34,918 nt of DNA from contig JAJEHI010000100.1 in NCBI GenBank assembly GCA_022823775.1, forward strand, positions 1 through 34,918. The letters are read 5' to 3'. Position numbers and translations under genes: made by a program. This document shows positions 26,716-34,270 of the stretch, piece by piece. The DNA comes from Defluviicoccus sp. (lineage in GTDB: Bacteria > Pseudomonadota > Alphaproteobacteria > MPNO01). The notes under the pieces are model-generated. The model saw nothing but the letters and a program-made list of their open reading frames with translations, did no database searches and was not told where the DNA came from. Positions within the stretch are counted from its first letter, which is position 1; each line of letters opens with the position of its first letter.

Positions 26716-27045
26716 TCAGACGCCGCCGGACGCGAGCCGCGCGCTGACCAGACGGTTGAGGCTCACGCCTTCCTCGGCGGCGCGCAGCGCCAGCGCCCGG
26801 TGCGTTTCCGGCGGCACCCGCACCAGGAATTTCCCGCTATAGGCGCGGTCCGCGATCGGCTCGGGGGGGCTCTCCCCGTTTTCCCTCATGTCTTCGACGC
26901 AGTCGCGCACCAGACGCCGGATGCCGGCCAGCGCCCGGGCCGGGCTGGGCGCCAACCAGCTCAACAGGGGAAATTCGGCGCAGAGACCGACATGCTCGCC
27001 GTCTTCCGCCGACCACGTGATGCGGTAGGTGTAGCGGTCGCTCAT
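26716..27045 (-). CDS. hicB: HicB-family antitoxin
   Basis: 109 residues. The N-terminal HicB domain reads YTYRITWSAEDGEHVGLCAE then FPLLSWLAPSPARALAGIRR, the degenerate RNase-H-like fold of the family. A C-terminal ribbon-helix-helix (FLVRVPPETHRALALRAAEE, then GVSLNRLVSARL) should bind the operon's own operator. The ATG overlaps the hicA stop (ATGA at 27042-27045). The order toxin then antitoxin is usual for hicAB. The longer open frame to 27213 is only the hicA shadow. HicB neutralises HicA by direct binding and represses transcription. Confidence 0.88.
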   Translation of the reverse strand: MSDRYTYRITWSAEDGEHVGLCAEFPLLSWLAPSPARALAGIRRLVRDCVEDMRENGESPPEPIADRAYSGKFLVRVPPETHRALALRAAEEGVSLNRLVSARLASGGV

Positions 27046-27290
27046 TTCATGCGCTCCAGCTTCTCGATTGCCTTGAGGACCTGGCGGACCTGGTACGGTT
27101 TTGCCTTGCCCTTGTCGTTCTGGATGTTCACGCGCGGATCGCCCGGCCACGGGGTACGGTAGACTCGATGACTCGTTCCCTTCTGGCGCGGTTCCCCGAA
27201 ATACGTATCGCATAGCCTGGCGAGGTCCGCGAAGCGGACGTTCTTAGGATTGTCGCGGAGAACCTTGAGGATTGCCGCCCTATCCGTCAT
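27042..27290 (-). CDS. hicA: HicA-family mRNA interferase toxin
   Basis: 82 residues. The small double-stranded-RNA-binding-like fold carries the catalytic histidine H41 in KGTSHRVYR, matching the G-S-H-x pattern of HicA, and ends with YQVRQVLKAIEKLERMK. It cleaves mRNAs when HicB is lost. The HicA core begins at the ATG at 27290. The open frame reaches 27452, but that would run through the tRNA-Glu gene and is rejected. There is no clear ribosome site before this ATG, and a candidate promoter ends almost at it, so a leaderless message is possible. Confidence 0.85.
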   Translation of the reverse strand: MTDRAAILKVLRDNPKNVRFADLARLCDTYFGEPRQKGTSHRVYRTPWPGDPRVNIQNDKGKAKPYQVRQVLKAIEKLERMK

Positions 27291-27296
27291 TCGGTT

Positions 27297-27325
27297 CAGA
27301 TAGCAATAGTGATACCATGGTTCAA
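27297..27325 (-). promoter_or_regulatory. Candidate hicAB promoter
   Basis: On the minus strand, TTGAAC (27325-27320) and TATCTG (27302-27297) are separated by 17 bases. The -35 is a fair match and the -10 a weak one. The predicted start point falls at or within a few bases of the hicA ATG. The surroundings are AT-rich compared with neighbouring DNA. Confidence 0.35.
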
Positions 27326-27413
27326 GAGCGTAGTGTCGTTCGGGCCGGGGAGGGTCACGGTCGCGAGCCGCTTGATCCCGCCCCGGGAACGCCGTATCTA
27401 TACGCCCCACGGC

Positions 27414-27489
27414 GTCCCCTTCGTCTAGTGGCCTAGGACATCGGCCTCTCACGCCGAAAACAGGGGTTCGAGTCCCCTAGGGGACGCCA
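27414..27489 (+). tRNA. tRNA-Glu (anticodon CTC)
   Basis: A complete cloverleaf can be drawn. The acceptor stem is GTCCCCT (27414-27420) with AGGGGAC (27479-27485), then a G discriminator and an encoded CCA (27487-27489). The D arm contains TAGTGGCCTAGGACA. The anticodon stem is TCGGC/GCCGA around loop CTCTCAC with anticodon CTC at 27448-27450. The T arm is CAGGGGTTCGAGTCCCCT. It reads GAG codons, which are frequent in this GC-rich genome. It is divergent from hicAB. Confidence 0.96.
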
Positions 27490-27568
27490 GTTTCTTTCCA
27501 TGCCCGGCGATGTCGCCGCCACCCCCGCCTGCTATGCTCCCCCGGCGGGCCGACGCCGGAGGCCGGAC

Positions 27569-28846
27569 ATGCTGTCGAGGGAAGACAACGAGCTCGTCAC
27601 CCGGGTGGGGCCGGAGGCGCCGCTCGGCCGGCTGATGCGCCGCTACTGGCTGCCGGCGCTGCTGTCCGACGAGATCGCCGAGCCGGACGGACCGCCGGTC
27701 CGCGTGCGGCTGCTGGGCGAATCGCTGGTGGCGTTCCGCGACACCGGAGGACGCATCGGCCTGATCGAGGAGTTTTGCGCCCACCGCCGGGTCTCCCTGT
27801 TCCTCGGCCGCAACGAGGAATCGGGACTCCGCTGCGTCTATCACGGCTGGAAGTACGACGTTTCCGGGCGCTGCGTCGACATGCCGACCGAGCCGCCGGA
27901 GACCGATTTCAGCGCCCGCATCCGGCTCGCCGCCTACCCGACGGTCGAGCTGGGCGGGGTGGTCTGGGCGTATCTCGGCGACGGCGAGCCGCCGGCGGAG
28001 CCCCGCTTCGAATGGACCGGCCTCCGCCCCGACCAGCGCGTCGTCACCCGCACCTGGCAGGAATGCAACTGGCTGCAGGCGCTCGAGGGCGGGATCGACA
28101 GCGCGCACGCATCCGCGCTCCACACCACGCTGACGCCCGATACGAAGCGCGCCGGGCTGAGCGGAATGTGGACCGTGCCGGTGCCGCTCAGGGACGAGGT
28201 CGAGGTCACCGATTACGGCCACGCCTACGCCTCGATCCGGCCGATGCCGGGCGGGCGCAAGTGGGTCAAGGTCTATCACTGGGTCATGCCGTGCCACACC
28301 TTCTTCCCCTTCGAGCTCGGCGGCGACGGCGAAACCCTGCAGCCGATCGTCAACGGCCACATGTTCGTGCCGATGGATGACGGGAACACCATGGTCTACA
28401 ACTGGATCGGCAAGTACGGCGAGGCGCCGCTGGACGACGGCGAGCGCGAGATCCTCGAATGGAGCCGAGGCCGCGCGCCGGGTGAGATCGGCGCCGGGCA
28501 CCGCAAGCTGCGCAACCGCGACGTCGACTGGCTGATCGACCGCGCCGTCCAGAAGACCGAGACCTACAGCGGCATCGACGGCATCAACAACCAGGACCAC
28601 GCCGTCCAGGAGAGCATGGGGCCGGTCGTCGACCGCACGAAGGAGAATCTCGGCACCACCGACGCCGCGGTGATCGCCACGCGCCGGATCCTGCTCGGCC
28701 GCCTCAAAGCCGCGGCGCCGGACGAGGACCCGCCGGGCATCGCGCCGACCTATTACGGCGTGCGCGCGATCGAACGCGTGGTCGACGGGGAGGTGGACTG
28801 GCGGACCGGGCTGAGGGAGCTCTATCTGCGCCCGGCGGAGGGGTAG
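27569..28846 (+). CDS. Rieske non-haem iron oxygenase, phthalate dioxygenase-like
   Basis: 425 residues. The oxygenase component of an aromatic-ring or related Rieske system. The 2Fe-2S ligands are CAHRR (about residue 71) and CVYHGWK (C-x-H, 17-residue gap, C-x2-H). The mononuclear iron site follows in GGIDSAHASALH (D-x2-H-x4-H). The C-terminal catalytic domain is of the phthalate 4,5-dioxygenase type (NNQDHAVQESMGPVVDRTKE is family-typical). The ATG chosen has GGAGG six bases upstream. No reductase or ferredoxin gene is adjacent, so electrons must come from elsewhere. The substrate is unknown. Confidence 0.9.
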   Translation: MLSREDNELVTRVGPEAPLGRLMRRYWLPALLSDEIAEPDGPPVRVRLLGESLVAFRDTGGRIGLIEEFCAHRRVSLFLGRNEESGLRCVYHGWKYDVSGRCVDMPTEPPETDFSARIRLAAYPTVELGGVVWAYLGDGEPPAEPRFEWTGLRPDQRVVTRTWQECNWLQALEGGIDSAHASALHTTLTPDTKRAGLSGMWTVPVPLRDEVEVTDYGHAYASIRPMPGGRKWVKVYHWVMPCHTFFPFELGGDGETLQPIVNGHMFVPMDDGNTMVYNWIGKYGEAPLDDGEREILEWSRGRAPGEIGAGHRKLRNRDVDWLIDRAVQKTETYSGIDGINNQDHAVQESMGPVVDRTKENLGTTDAAVIATRRILLGRLKAAAPDEDPPGIAPTYYGVRAIERVVDGEVDWRTGLRELYLRPAEG

Positions 28847-28870
28847 GGGGGCGGCGGCCCCGGCTCCCAT

Positions 28871-28935
28871 CCGTCATGCCCGGCGAAGGCCGGGTATCCA
28901 CGAGTTTTTTCTTCGGGACGGCACGGCCATGACGG
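28871..28935. repeat. Palindromic unit, first copy of the GTCATGCCC repeat
   Basis: The ends form an inverted repeat: CCGTCATGCCC (28871-28881) against GGCCATGACGG (28925-28935), 10 of 11 matching. Inside, CCCGGC/GCCGGG makes a hairpin with a four-base loop. Bases 28873-28909 recur almost exactly at 29422-29458. Repeats of this GTCATGCCCGGC type are frequent between genes in alphaproteobacteria. Confidence 0.7.
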
Positions 28936-28966
28936 TGGCGGGGCGGGTCCGGGCTGGAACCCGGCC

Positions 28967-29218
28967 CTACGGGTTCGGGATCAGCTTGACGGCGGCGACG
29001 ATGACGGCGGCCAGCCCGACCATGCGCCAGGTCAGCGCGGCCATGTCCGCCTTCAATTCCGCCTTGAGCCCGGCCAGGTCCGTCTTGGTCGCCAGGTTGT
29101 GGTTTCCGGCGTCGGCCGCGTCCCGGGCGATGGCCGCGATCGCCTCGGCGGGGCCTTTCGCCATGCCGGCGGCTTCCAGGGCCCTCGCGGCGGCGAGCGT
29201 ATCGAAGGCGGCGACCAT
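28967..29218 (-). CDS. Small coiled-coil membrane protein, DUF1640-like
   Basis: 83 residues. The N-terminal half is helical (FDTLAAARALEAAGMAKGPA) and runs into an alanine-rich coiled coil (ATKTDLAGLKAELKADMAAL). One C-terminal membrane helix follows (WRMVGLAAVIVAAVKLIP). This is the layout of small bacterial DUF1640/CCDC90-type proteins, in which TKTDLAxLKAELKADM is a recurring pattern. The match is by general pattern only. The gene lies alone between two copies of a 37-bp repeat and points toward the Rieske gene. The function is unknown. Confidence 0.72.
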   Translation of the reverse strand: MVAAFDTLAAARALEAAGMAKGPAEAIAAIARDAADAGNHNLATKTDLAGLKAELKADMAALTWRMVGLAAVIVAAVKLIPNP

Positions 29219-29421
29219 GCGGGAAGGCTAGGGCGGAACGCGCCTGGCTGCAACCATGGCGCGAATCGGTCCGGTCGAGCGCGAAACGGAGCGAATGGAC
29301 GCCGCGGCCCGGCTCGGGGAAAGAACGCACCGTCCGTCCGCGGCCGCGCGGCGCCGCCGCGCGGGCCTCCAGGGGCCGTCGCCCCGGCCTTGAGCGTGGC
29401 GCGGGCTGCCGCACCCCACCA

Positions 29422-29458
29422 GTCATGCCCGGCGGAGGCCGGGTATCCACGAGTTTTT
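29422..29458. repeat. Second copy of the GTCATGCCC repeat, 36/37 identical
   Basis: Same orientation as 28873-28909 and different at one position (GGCGGAGG against GGCGAAGG). Both copies end in CCACGAGTTTTT. The right-hand inverted end present in the first copy is not clearly present here, so this may be a truncated unit. The two copies flank the DUF1640-like gene. Confidence 0.75.
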
Positions 29459-29517
29459 GTCAGGATTCTGTGCAAACTAAGCATGTCGGGGACGGAGTCC
29501 CGCCCGGTAACCGCGCT

Positions 29518-29539
29518 TTGCCAACAAGATCGTTGGCAA
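29518..29539. promoter_or_regulatory. 8-bp inverted repeat upstream of the type IIG gene
   Basis: TTGCCAAC (29518-29525) and GTTGGCAA (29532-29539) are perfect inverses around a six-base AAGATC spacer. The site is 72 bases before the ATG and is followed by a partial echo, CCGTTGGGAA. It could be an operator or a short RNA hairpin. No regulator gene is adjacent. Confidence 0.4.
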
Positions 29540-29611
29540 CCGATCCGTTGGGAAACGATGGACGGAGCAGCGGGGGCTTTCCCGGGTGTCCGCATTTGCT
29601 AGTTTCCCGCC

Positions 29612-32158
29612 ATGTCCGAGGCAGACACGCATTCGACACCGGCCGGCGACGAAGCGGACCGCGACGCGATCGAGGCGTTCATCGACCGGTGGGCGAAGTC
29701 CGGCGGCTCTGAGCTGGCGAACTTCCAGACGTTTGCCGGCGAGCTCTGCGACCTGCTCGGCGCGGAGCGGCCGGAACCGTCGCAGGCGGAGAACGAATTA
29801 AACGACTACGTTTTCGAGCGCCGTGTCGACTTCAAGTTCGACGACGGCAGTACCAGCCTTGGGCGAATCGACCTCTACAAGCGCGATTGCTTCGTCATGG
29901 AGGCCAAGCAGTCCGGTAAGCGGGCGAGCGCAAGGAGGGCCGACTCCCGCCAGCAGGAACTCCTGCCCGAGGATGCGACCCAGGTTAAATCCAGACCCGC
30001 GACCCGAGGCACCTACGGATGGGACAGGGTGATGCGCGCCGCCAAGCGGCAGGCGGAGGACTACGCCCGCGCCTTGCCCAAGGAGCATGGATGGCCGCCC
30101 TTCGTCCTCGTCGTCGACGTCGGTCACGTCATCGAGGTCTATGCCGACTTCTCGGGTCAGGGGAAGAACTACGCCCAGTTTCCCGACCGCGCGGGCTATT
30201 CGATTCCCCTGGAAGGCCTTCGCGACCCGGAAATTCGCGCCCGGCTGCGCGCGATCTGGACCGAGCCGCGCTCACTCGACCCGGCCGCGCACAGCGCGGA
30301 AGTCACCCGCGACATCGCCGCGCGGCTGGCCCGCATCGCACGCAACCTGGAAGGCAAATACGACCCCAGGGTCGTCGCAGAGTTCCTCATGCGCTGCCTG
30401 TTCACCATGTTCGCCGAGGATGTCGGCCTGTTGCCGGAAAAGGGCTTCGAGAAGCGGCTCGCCGAACTCGTTGAAGAACCCAAACATTTCCGGCAAGCGC
30501 TTGAACGAATGTGGGCCGACATGGACACGGGCGGTTACGCTTCCGAGCTACGGGCCGACGTCAAGCGCTTCAACGGCACCCTGTTCAGGAACCGCAGGGC
30601 GCTCGCGCTGGACAAGGACGATATTCGGGAACTCTGGATCGCTTCCCAACGCGACTGGCGCGATGTCGAGCCGGCCATCTTCGGCACGCTGCTGGAGCGT
30701 GCGCTGGATACCCGGGAGCGCGCCAGGCTCGGCGCTCACTATACGCCGCGCGCCTATGTCGAACGGCTGGTGATCCCGACCGTGATCGAGCCGCTGCGGG
30801 CCGATTGGGAGGAGGCGCTTGCCCACGCGCACGGTCTGGAAGCGGACGGTGACAGGGAGGGCGCGCTCCGGACGATCAAGGATTTCCACCACAAGCTCTG
30901 CACCGCGCGCGTGCTGGACCCGGCCTGCGGCACCGGCAATTTCCTCTATGTCTCGCTGGAGTTGATGAAGCGCCTGGAGGGCGAGGTGCTGGAAGCCCTG
31001 GACGACCTCGGCGAGGACGCGCCGCGTTTCGCGATGGAAGGCGAAACCGTCGGTCCCGACCAGTTTTACGGCCTCGAAATCAACCCCCGCGCCGTCCCCA
31101 TCGCCGATCTCGTGCTGTGGATCGGCTACTTGAAATGGCAACTCCGCACCGTCTCCGCGGACCGCATCCCCGAACCCGTCCTGTACGCCTATGGCACGAT
31201 CCGGCAGCAGGACGCGATCCTGGCCTATGACAAAAGAGAGCTTCTGCGCGACGAGAGGGGCAGGCCGCTCACGCGCTGGGACGGCTTCACCACCAAACCG
31301 CACCCGGCCACCGGCGAAGAAGTCCCCAACCCGGACGCCAGGGTGGAGCAGTACCGCTACGAGAATCCGCGTCCGGCGGAATGGCCGGAGGCGGAGTTCG
31401 TCGTGGGCAACCCACCCTTTATCGGCGGCAAGGACATGCGGGCGGAGTTCGGCGACGGCTATGCGGAGGCCTGCTGGAAGGCCCGGCCCAAAATCCCCGG
31501 CGGCGCCGATTTCGTCATGCATTTCTGGGACGAGGCGGCCGCGCGCCTGCTGCGGAAGCCGAGGAGAGGGCGGATAAACCCGCTGCGGCGCTTCGGCTTC
31601 ATTACCACCAACTCCGCCACCCAGACCTTCTCCCGCCGCGTGATCGAGAGGCACATGAAGGCGAGGACGCCGCTATCGCTGGTCTACGCTGTCCCGGACC
31701 ATCCCTGGCTGAAGGCGCCCGGGAAAGCGGCGGTGCGGATCGCCATGACCGTCGCCGAGCGCGGCGAACGGGAAGGGACGCTGGCAACGGTCGACCGGGA
31801 GAGCGCGCTGAACACGGATACGCCGGTCGTGGAGCTAAGGCGACAACCCGGCAAGATTATCGCCAACCTGAAAATCGGCCCCGATATTATGGCTGTCCGG
31901 CCTCTGTTGGCGAACGATCTGATTTGCAGTCCGGGCGTGAAGCTTCACGGCTCTGGTTTCATCGTAACGCCAAAGCAGGCCAAGTCGCTTGGCTTGGGTA
32001 TTGTACCGGGACTGGAGGACCATATCCTCCCATACCGGAACGGTCGCGATATTGCGCAAACGCCGCGCGGAGTCATGGTAATCGATCTGTATCCCCTACG
32101 GTCGATGAAGTGCGCGAGCGGTTTCCCAAGGTGTATCAGCATGTCCTGGAACGGGTGA
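29612..32158 (+). CDS. Type IIG restriction-modification enzyme, MmeI-like: nuclease and methyltransferase part (frameshifted)
   Basis: The first 848 codons of what should be a ~1215-residue single-chain enzyme. The N-terminal nuclease site is D87 in GRIDLYK, then E97 and K99 in VMEAKQ. This D-x9-E-x-K spacing is the one known for MmeI. A helical spacer leads to the adenine methyltransferase domain, with motif I DPACGTGNF (D436) and motif IV NPPF (N600-F603) in the MmeI-type NPPFIGGKD. The frame keeps family sense to VIDLYPL, near 32098, then reads 20 unrelated residues to a stop. The homologous continuation is in the -1 frame. If unrepaired, the protein would lack most of its target-recognition and C-terminal regions. 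There is no clear ribosome site before the ATG. Confidence 0.88.
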   Translation: MSEADTHSTPAGDEADRDAIEAFIDRWAKSGGSELANFQTFAGELCDLLGAERPEPSQAENELNDYVFERRVDFKFDDGSTSLGRIDLYKRDCFVMEAKQSGKRASARRADSRQQELLPEDATQVKSRPATRGTYGWDRVMRAAKRQAEDYARALPKEHGWPPFVLVVDVGHVIEVYADFSGQGKNYAQFPDRAGYSIPLEGLRDPEIRARLRAIWTEPRSLDPAAHSAEVTRDIAARLARIARNLEGKYDPRVVAEFLMRCLFTMFAEDVGLLPEKGFEKRLAELVEEPKHFRQALERMWADMDTGGYASELRADVKRFNGTLFRNRRALALDKDDIRELWIASQRDWRDVEPAIFGTLLERALDTRERARLGAHYTPRAYVERLVIPTVIEPLRADWEEALAHAHGLEADGDREGALRTIKDFHHKLCTARVLDPACGTGNFLYVSLELMKRLEGEVLEALDDLGEDAPRFAMEGETVGPDQFYGLEINPRAVPIADLVLWIGYLKWQLRTVSADRIPEPVLYAYGTIRQQDAILAYDKRELLRDERGRPLTRWDGFTTKPHPATGEEVPNPDARVEQYRYENPRPAEWPEAEFVVGNPPFIGGKDMRAEFGDGYAEACWKARPKIPGGADFVMHFWDEAAARLLRKPRRGRINPLRRFGFITTNSATQTFSRRVIERHMKARTPLSLVYAVPDHPWLKAPGKAAVRIAMTVAERGEREGTLATVDRESALNTDTPVVELRRQPGKIIANLKIGPDIMAVRPLLANDLICSPGVKLHGSGFIVTPKQAKSLGLGIVPGLEDHILPYRNGRDIAQTPRGVMVIDLYPLRSMKCASGFPRCISMSWNG

Positions 32159-33258
32159 AGCCGGAGCGGGATCAGAATAATCGAGACGCCTATCGCGAGA
32201 GCTGGTGGATTTTCGGCGAACCGCGCTCCGACTTGAGGCCGGTCCTGTGTTCGCTGGACCGCTACATCGCGACGGTCGAAACGTCGAAACACCGGTTCTT
32301 CCAGTTTCTCGACGCGGATATCCGTCCAGACAACATGCTGGTCTGCGTCGGCTCCGACTCTTCGGCGCTGTTGGCGGTCCTGTCGTCTCGCGCGAACGTT
32401 CGCTGGTCGATAGGGGCGGGTGGATGGCTCGGAATGGGCAACGACCCGCGTTACAGCAAGTCCCGTACCTTCGACCCCATGCCCTTCCCGATCTTCGAGA
32501 AAGCGGGCGGGGAAGGCGAGAATCTCTCAAGCCTCGGGAACCGTCTCGACTCCTTCCGCAAGAAACGCTTTGCCGAGCACGGCTTCCTGACCGTGACGTC
32601 GCTTTACAACGTGCTCGAACGAGAACGTGGGCTGGACAACGGTTGCGACGTGCCGCCCCTGTCCGACGAGGAACGGGACATCCACGAAGCCGGGCTGATC
32701 TCAGTCCTCAAGGAAATCCACGACGACATCGACCGCGCGGTCTTCCGGGCCTATGGCTGGTCCGACCTGATCCCGGCGCTGGTCGGTAAGCCGGGAGCGA
32801 CGGCGCCGTCGCGGCACAAGACTGCCGAACAGGAAGAGGCGGAAGGGGAGTTGCTGTCCCGCCTCGTCGCGCTGAACCGGGAACGGGCGAAGGAGGAACG
32901 AAAGGGAACGATCCGCTGGCTGCGTCCCGACTACCAGGTCCCGGAACTGCGCGGCAAGGCGACAGCGCTTCAGGAGGCCGAACAGGTCGAGGCCGATCTC
33001 GCCATGCCGGGGTCCGCCGACGGCAGGCCGGCCTGGCCGAAGGACGACCTCGACCGCATCCGCGTCGTCCGCGACATGCTGGCCCGCGCCGCTGCCCCCC
33101 TGGCGGCGGAGAGCCTGAACGCCGCCTTTCGGGGTCGCCGTTCGGTCGGGCGCGAGAAAGGGGTTGAAAAGGTCCTGCGGACGCTCGTCGCGGCGGGCGT
33201 CGCGCAGCAGGAGATCGAAGAACACGACGGTCGCGGCCGGTATTTCATTCCGCGGTAG
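32101..33258 (+). pseudogene. Type IIG enzyme, out-of-frame C-terminal part (specificity region)
   Basis: This continues the gene at 29612 in the next frame: VDEVRERFPKVYQHVLERVK, then PERDQNNRDAYRESWWIFGE, which is conserved in MmeI-type proteins directly after VIDL. Adding one base between 32098 and 32099 would give PLTVDEVRERF and one frame of exactly 3648 bases. The rest holds the specificity part (ALLAVLSSRANVRWSIGAG and DPRYSKSRTFDPMPFPIFEK) and the C-terminal helical region (LLSRLVALNRERAKEERKGT followed by IRWLRPDYQ). The fragment is otherwise undamaged, so the break is either recent, a sequencing error or a programmed slip. No start codon with a ribosome site suggests independent translation. 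Confidence 0.82.
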
Positions 33259-33355
33259 TCTGTTCCACGGCCTTCCGCGAAATGCGCAGTAGCGAATTAC
33301 CTTGCACGACGTGCTACCGTAAGTTGGTCGTGACGGAGATTAAGACCAGGGTGCG

Positions 33356-34132
33356 ATGAGCGAAGCGCAAGGATTTTTTCTCGGCCTCGAAGCCTCGTTG
33401 TCCTCTTTTCCGCAACTCACTGCTCTTGCCGCCTCGTCAGCGGTCGCGGCTGTAGCCATGGGATTCGTTCTCAAGCTGGCGCGAGATTTCGTTTCCGACA
33501 AGAGGCGCCAGGCGGCCAGCCTGCGGATCGTTGCCGTCTATATCGGGCTTGCCAAGGAAGGTTGGGATGATCCGGGTTTCTTGGAAGATGAGGAATCGTC
33601 GGTCGGTCGGAGCATCGCAAGCCTGCCTTCCGCTATCTGCAAAATCCGCGACCCCTCGCCGGAAGGCGACGGTCGGGAACCGTATACACCCTTCGTGCCC
33701 TTTTCCCCGCACGATGATCTGACCGTTGCCGAGGTGCGCGATCTCCTCGGATTCCTGGACCGACACACGATCGAATGCGTGGTCAAGTTCATACAGACGG
33801 AAGCAACCACTCACGCGCTGGCCGCTGATTTCAGGAGCGAGTACGTCCGGCGTCAGTTAGAGCCCGAACGAAAGGTATCCCTCCTGAAGCTGTTCAGCAG
33901 GAAAGTCGTCGAGGCTTACGATTATGCCGGCAAGGCGCTCGACGCTCTCGGGCCCTACACGGCCTGCCCGCTTTTCTTCTGGTGCCTGCCTTTTGGATAT
34001 CGCTTGTGGCGACTCGGCATCTGGCTCTGGAAAGAGGAAGAACGAAGCGGCACCGAAAGCCGGCGCGACCGGAATTCAGATGATGGGCAGGGTGCCGGGT
34101 CCCGAAGCGCACATGGCGAGGCTTCCTGCTAA
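33356..34132 (+). CDS. Unrecognised protein with two predicted membrane segments
   Basis: 258 residues, no family recognised. A hydrophobic N-terminal helix (about 20-41, LTALAASSAVAAVAMGFVLK) is followed by a basic stretch (SDKRRQ). A soluble domain of ~150 residues has a proline-rich loop (EPYTPFVPFSPHDDL), then DLLGFLDRHTIECVVKFIQT and a helical RRQLEPERKVSLLKLFSRK. A second apolar segment (ACPLFFWCLPFGYRLWRLGI) and a charged, low-complexity tail end the protein. The gene is on the same strand as the type IIG gene, 97 bp downstream, and less GC-rich than the housekeeping genes. It ends close to an insertion sequence. A link to defence is inferred from position only. The start ATG has no strong ribosome site. 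Confidence 0.65.
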   Translation: MSEAQGFFLGLEASLSSFPQLTALAASSAVAAVAMGFVLKLARDFVSDKRRQAASLRIVAVYIGLAKEGWDDPGFLEDEESSVGRSIASLPSAICKIRDPSPEGDGREPYTPFVPFSPHDDLTVAEVRDLLGFLDRHTIECVVKFIQTEATTHALAADFRSEYVRRQLEPERKVSLLKLFSRKVVEAYDYAGKALDALGPYTACPLFFWCLPFGYRLWRLGIWLWKEEERSGTESRRDRNSDDGQGAGSRSAHGEASC

Positions 34133-34270
34133 TCTCGACAGCGACAATGTGGGGCTTTCGGCCGGCAACGTCAAGAACGGGAGGGAGGGGGGTGACGTAC
34201 GAGTTTATGTGTCATCGGGGAAGGGGGTACTCCCTGTGGTTATGGAAGAGCCACGATCAGGAGCACCCCG

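Larger units (their letters stand above)
29219..29611. other. Gene-free stretch before the restriction-modification gene
   Basis: 393 bp. It holds the second 37-bp repeat copy (29422-29458) and an 8-bp perfect inverted repeat (29518-29539). Base composition turns less GC-rich toward the 3' side. Open frames crossing it have no recognisable family and look like artefacts. No ribosome site is visible before the next ATG (29612). Confidence 0.55.

Noticed and set aside
27291-27452. Upstream extension of the hicA frame
   Set aside because: It would run through the tRNA-Glu gene and the likely promoter; the HicA fold starts at 27290.
28871-29458. CRISPR array
   Set aside because: Only two repeat copies 549 bp apart with a gene between them; no regular spacers anywhere in the window.
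29099-29602. Plus-strand open frame before the restriction gene
   Set aside because: Composition and lack of motifs suggest chance; it overlaps the DUF1640-like gene and a repeat.
32101-33258. The C-terminal restriction fragment as an independent gene
   Set aside because: No start codon with a ribosome site, and it joins seamlessly to the upstream frame by adding one base.
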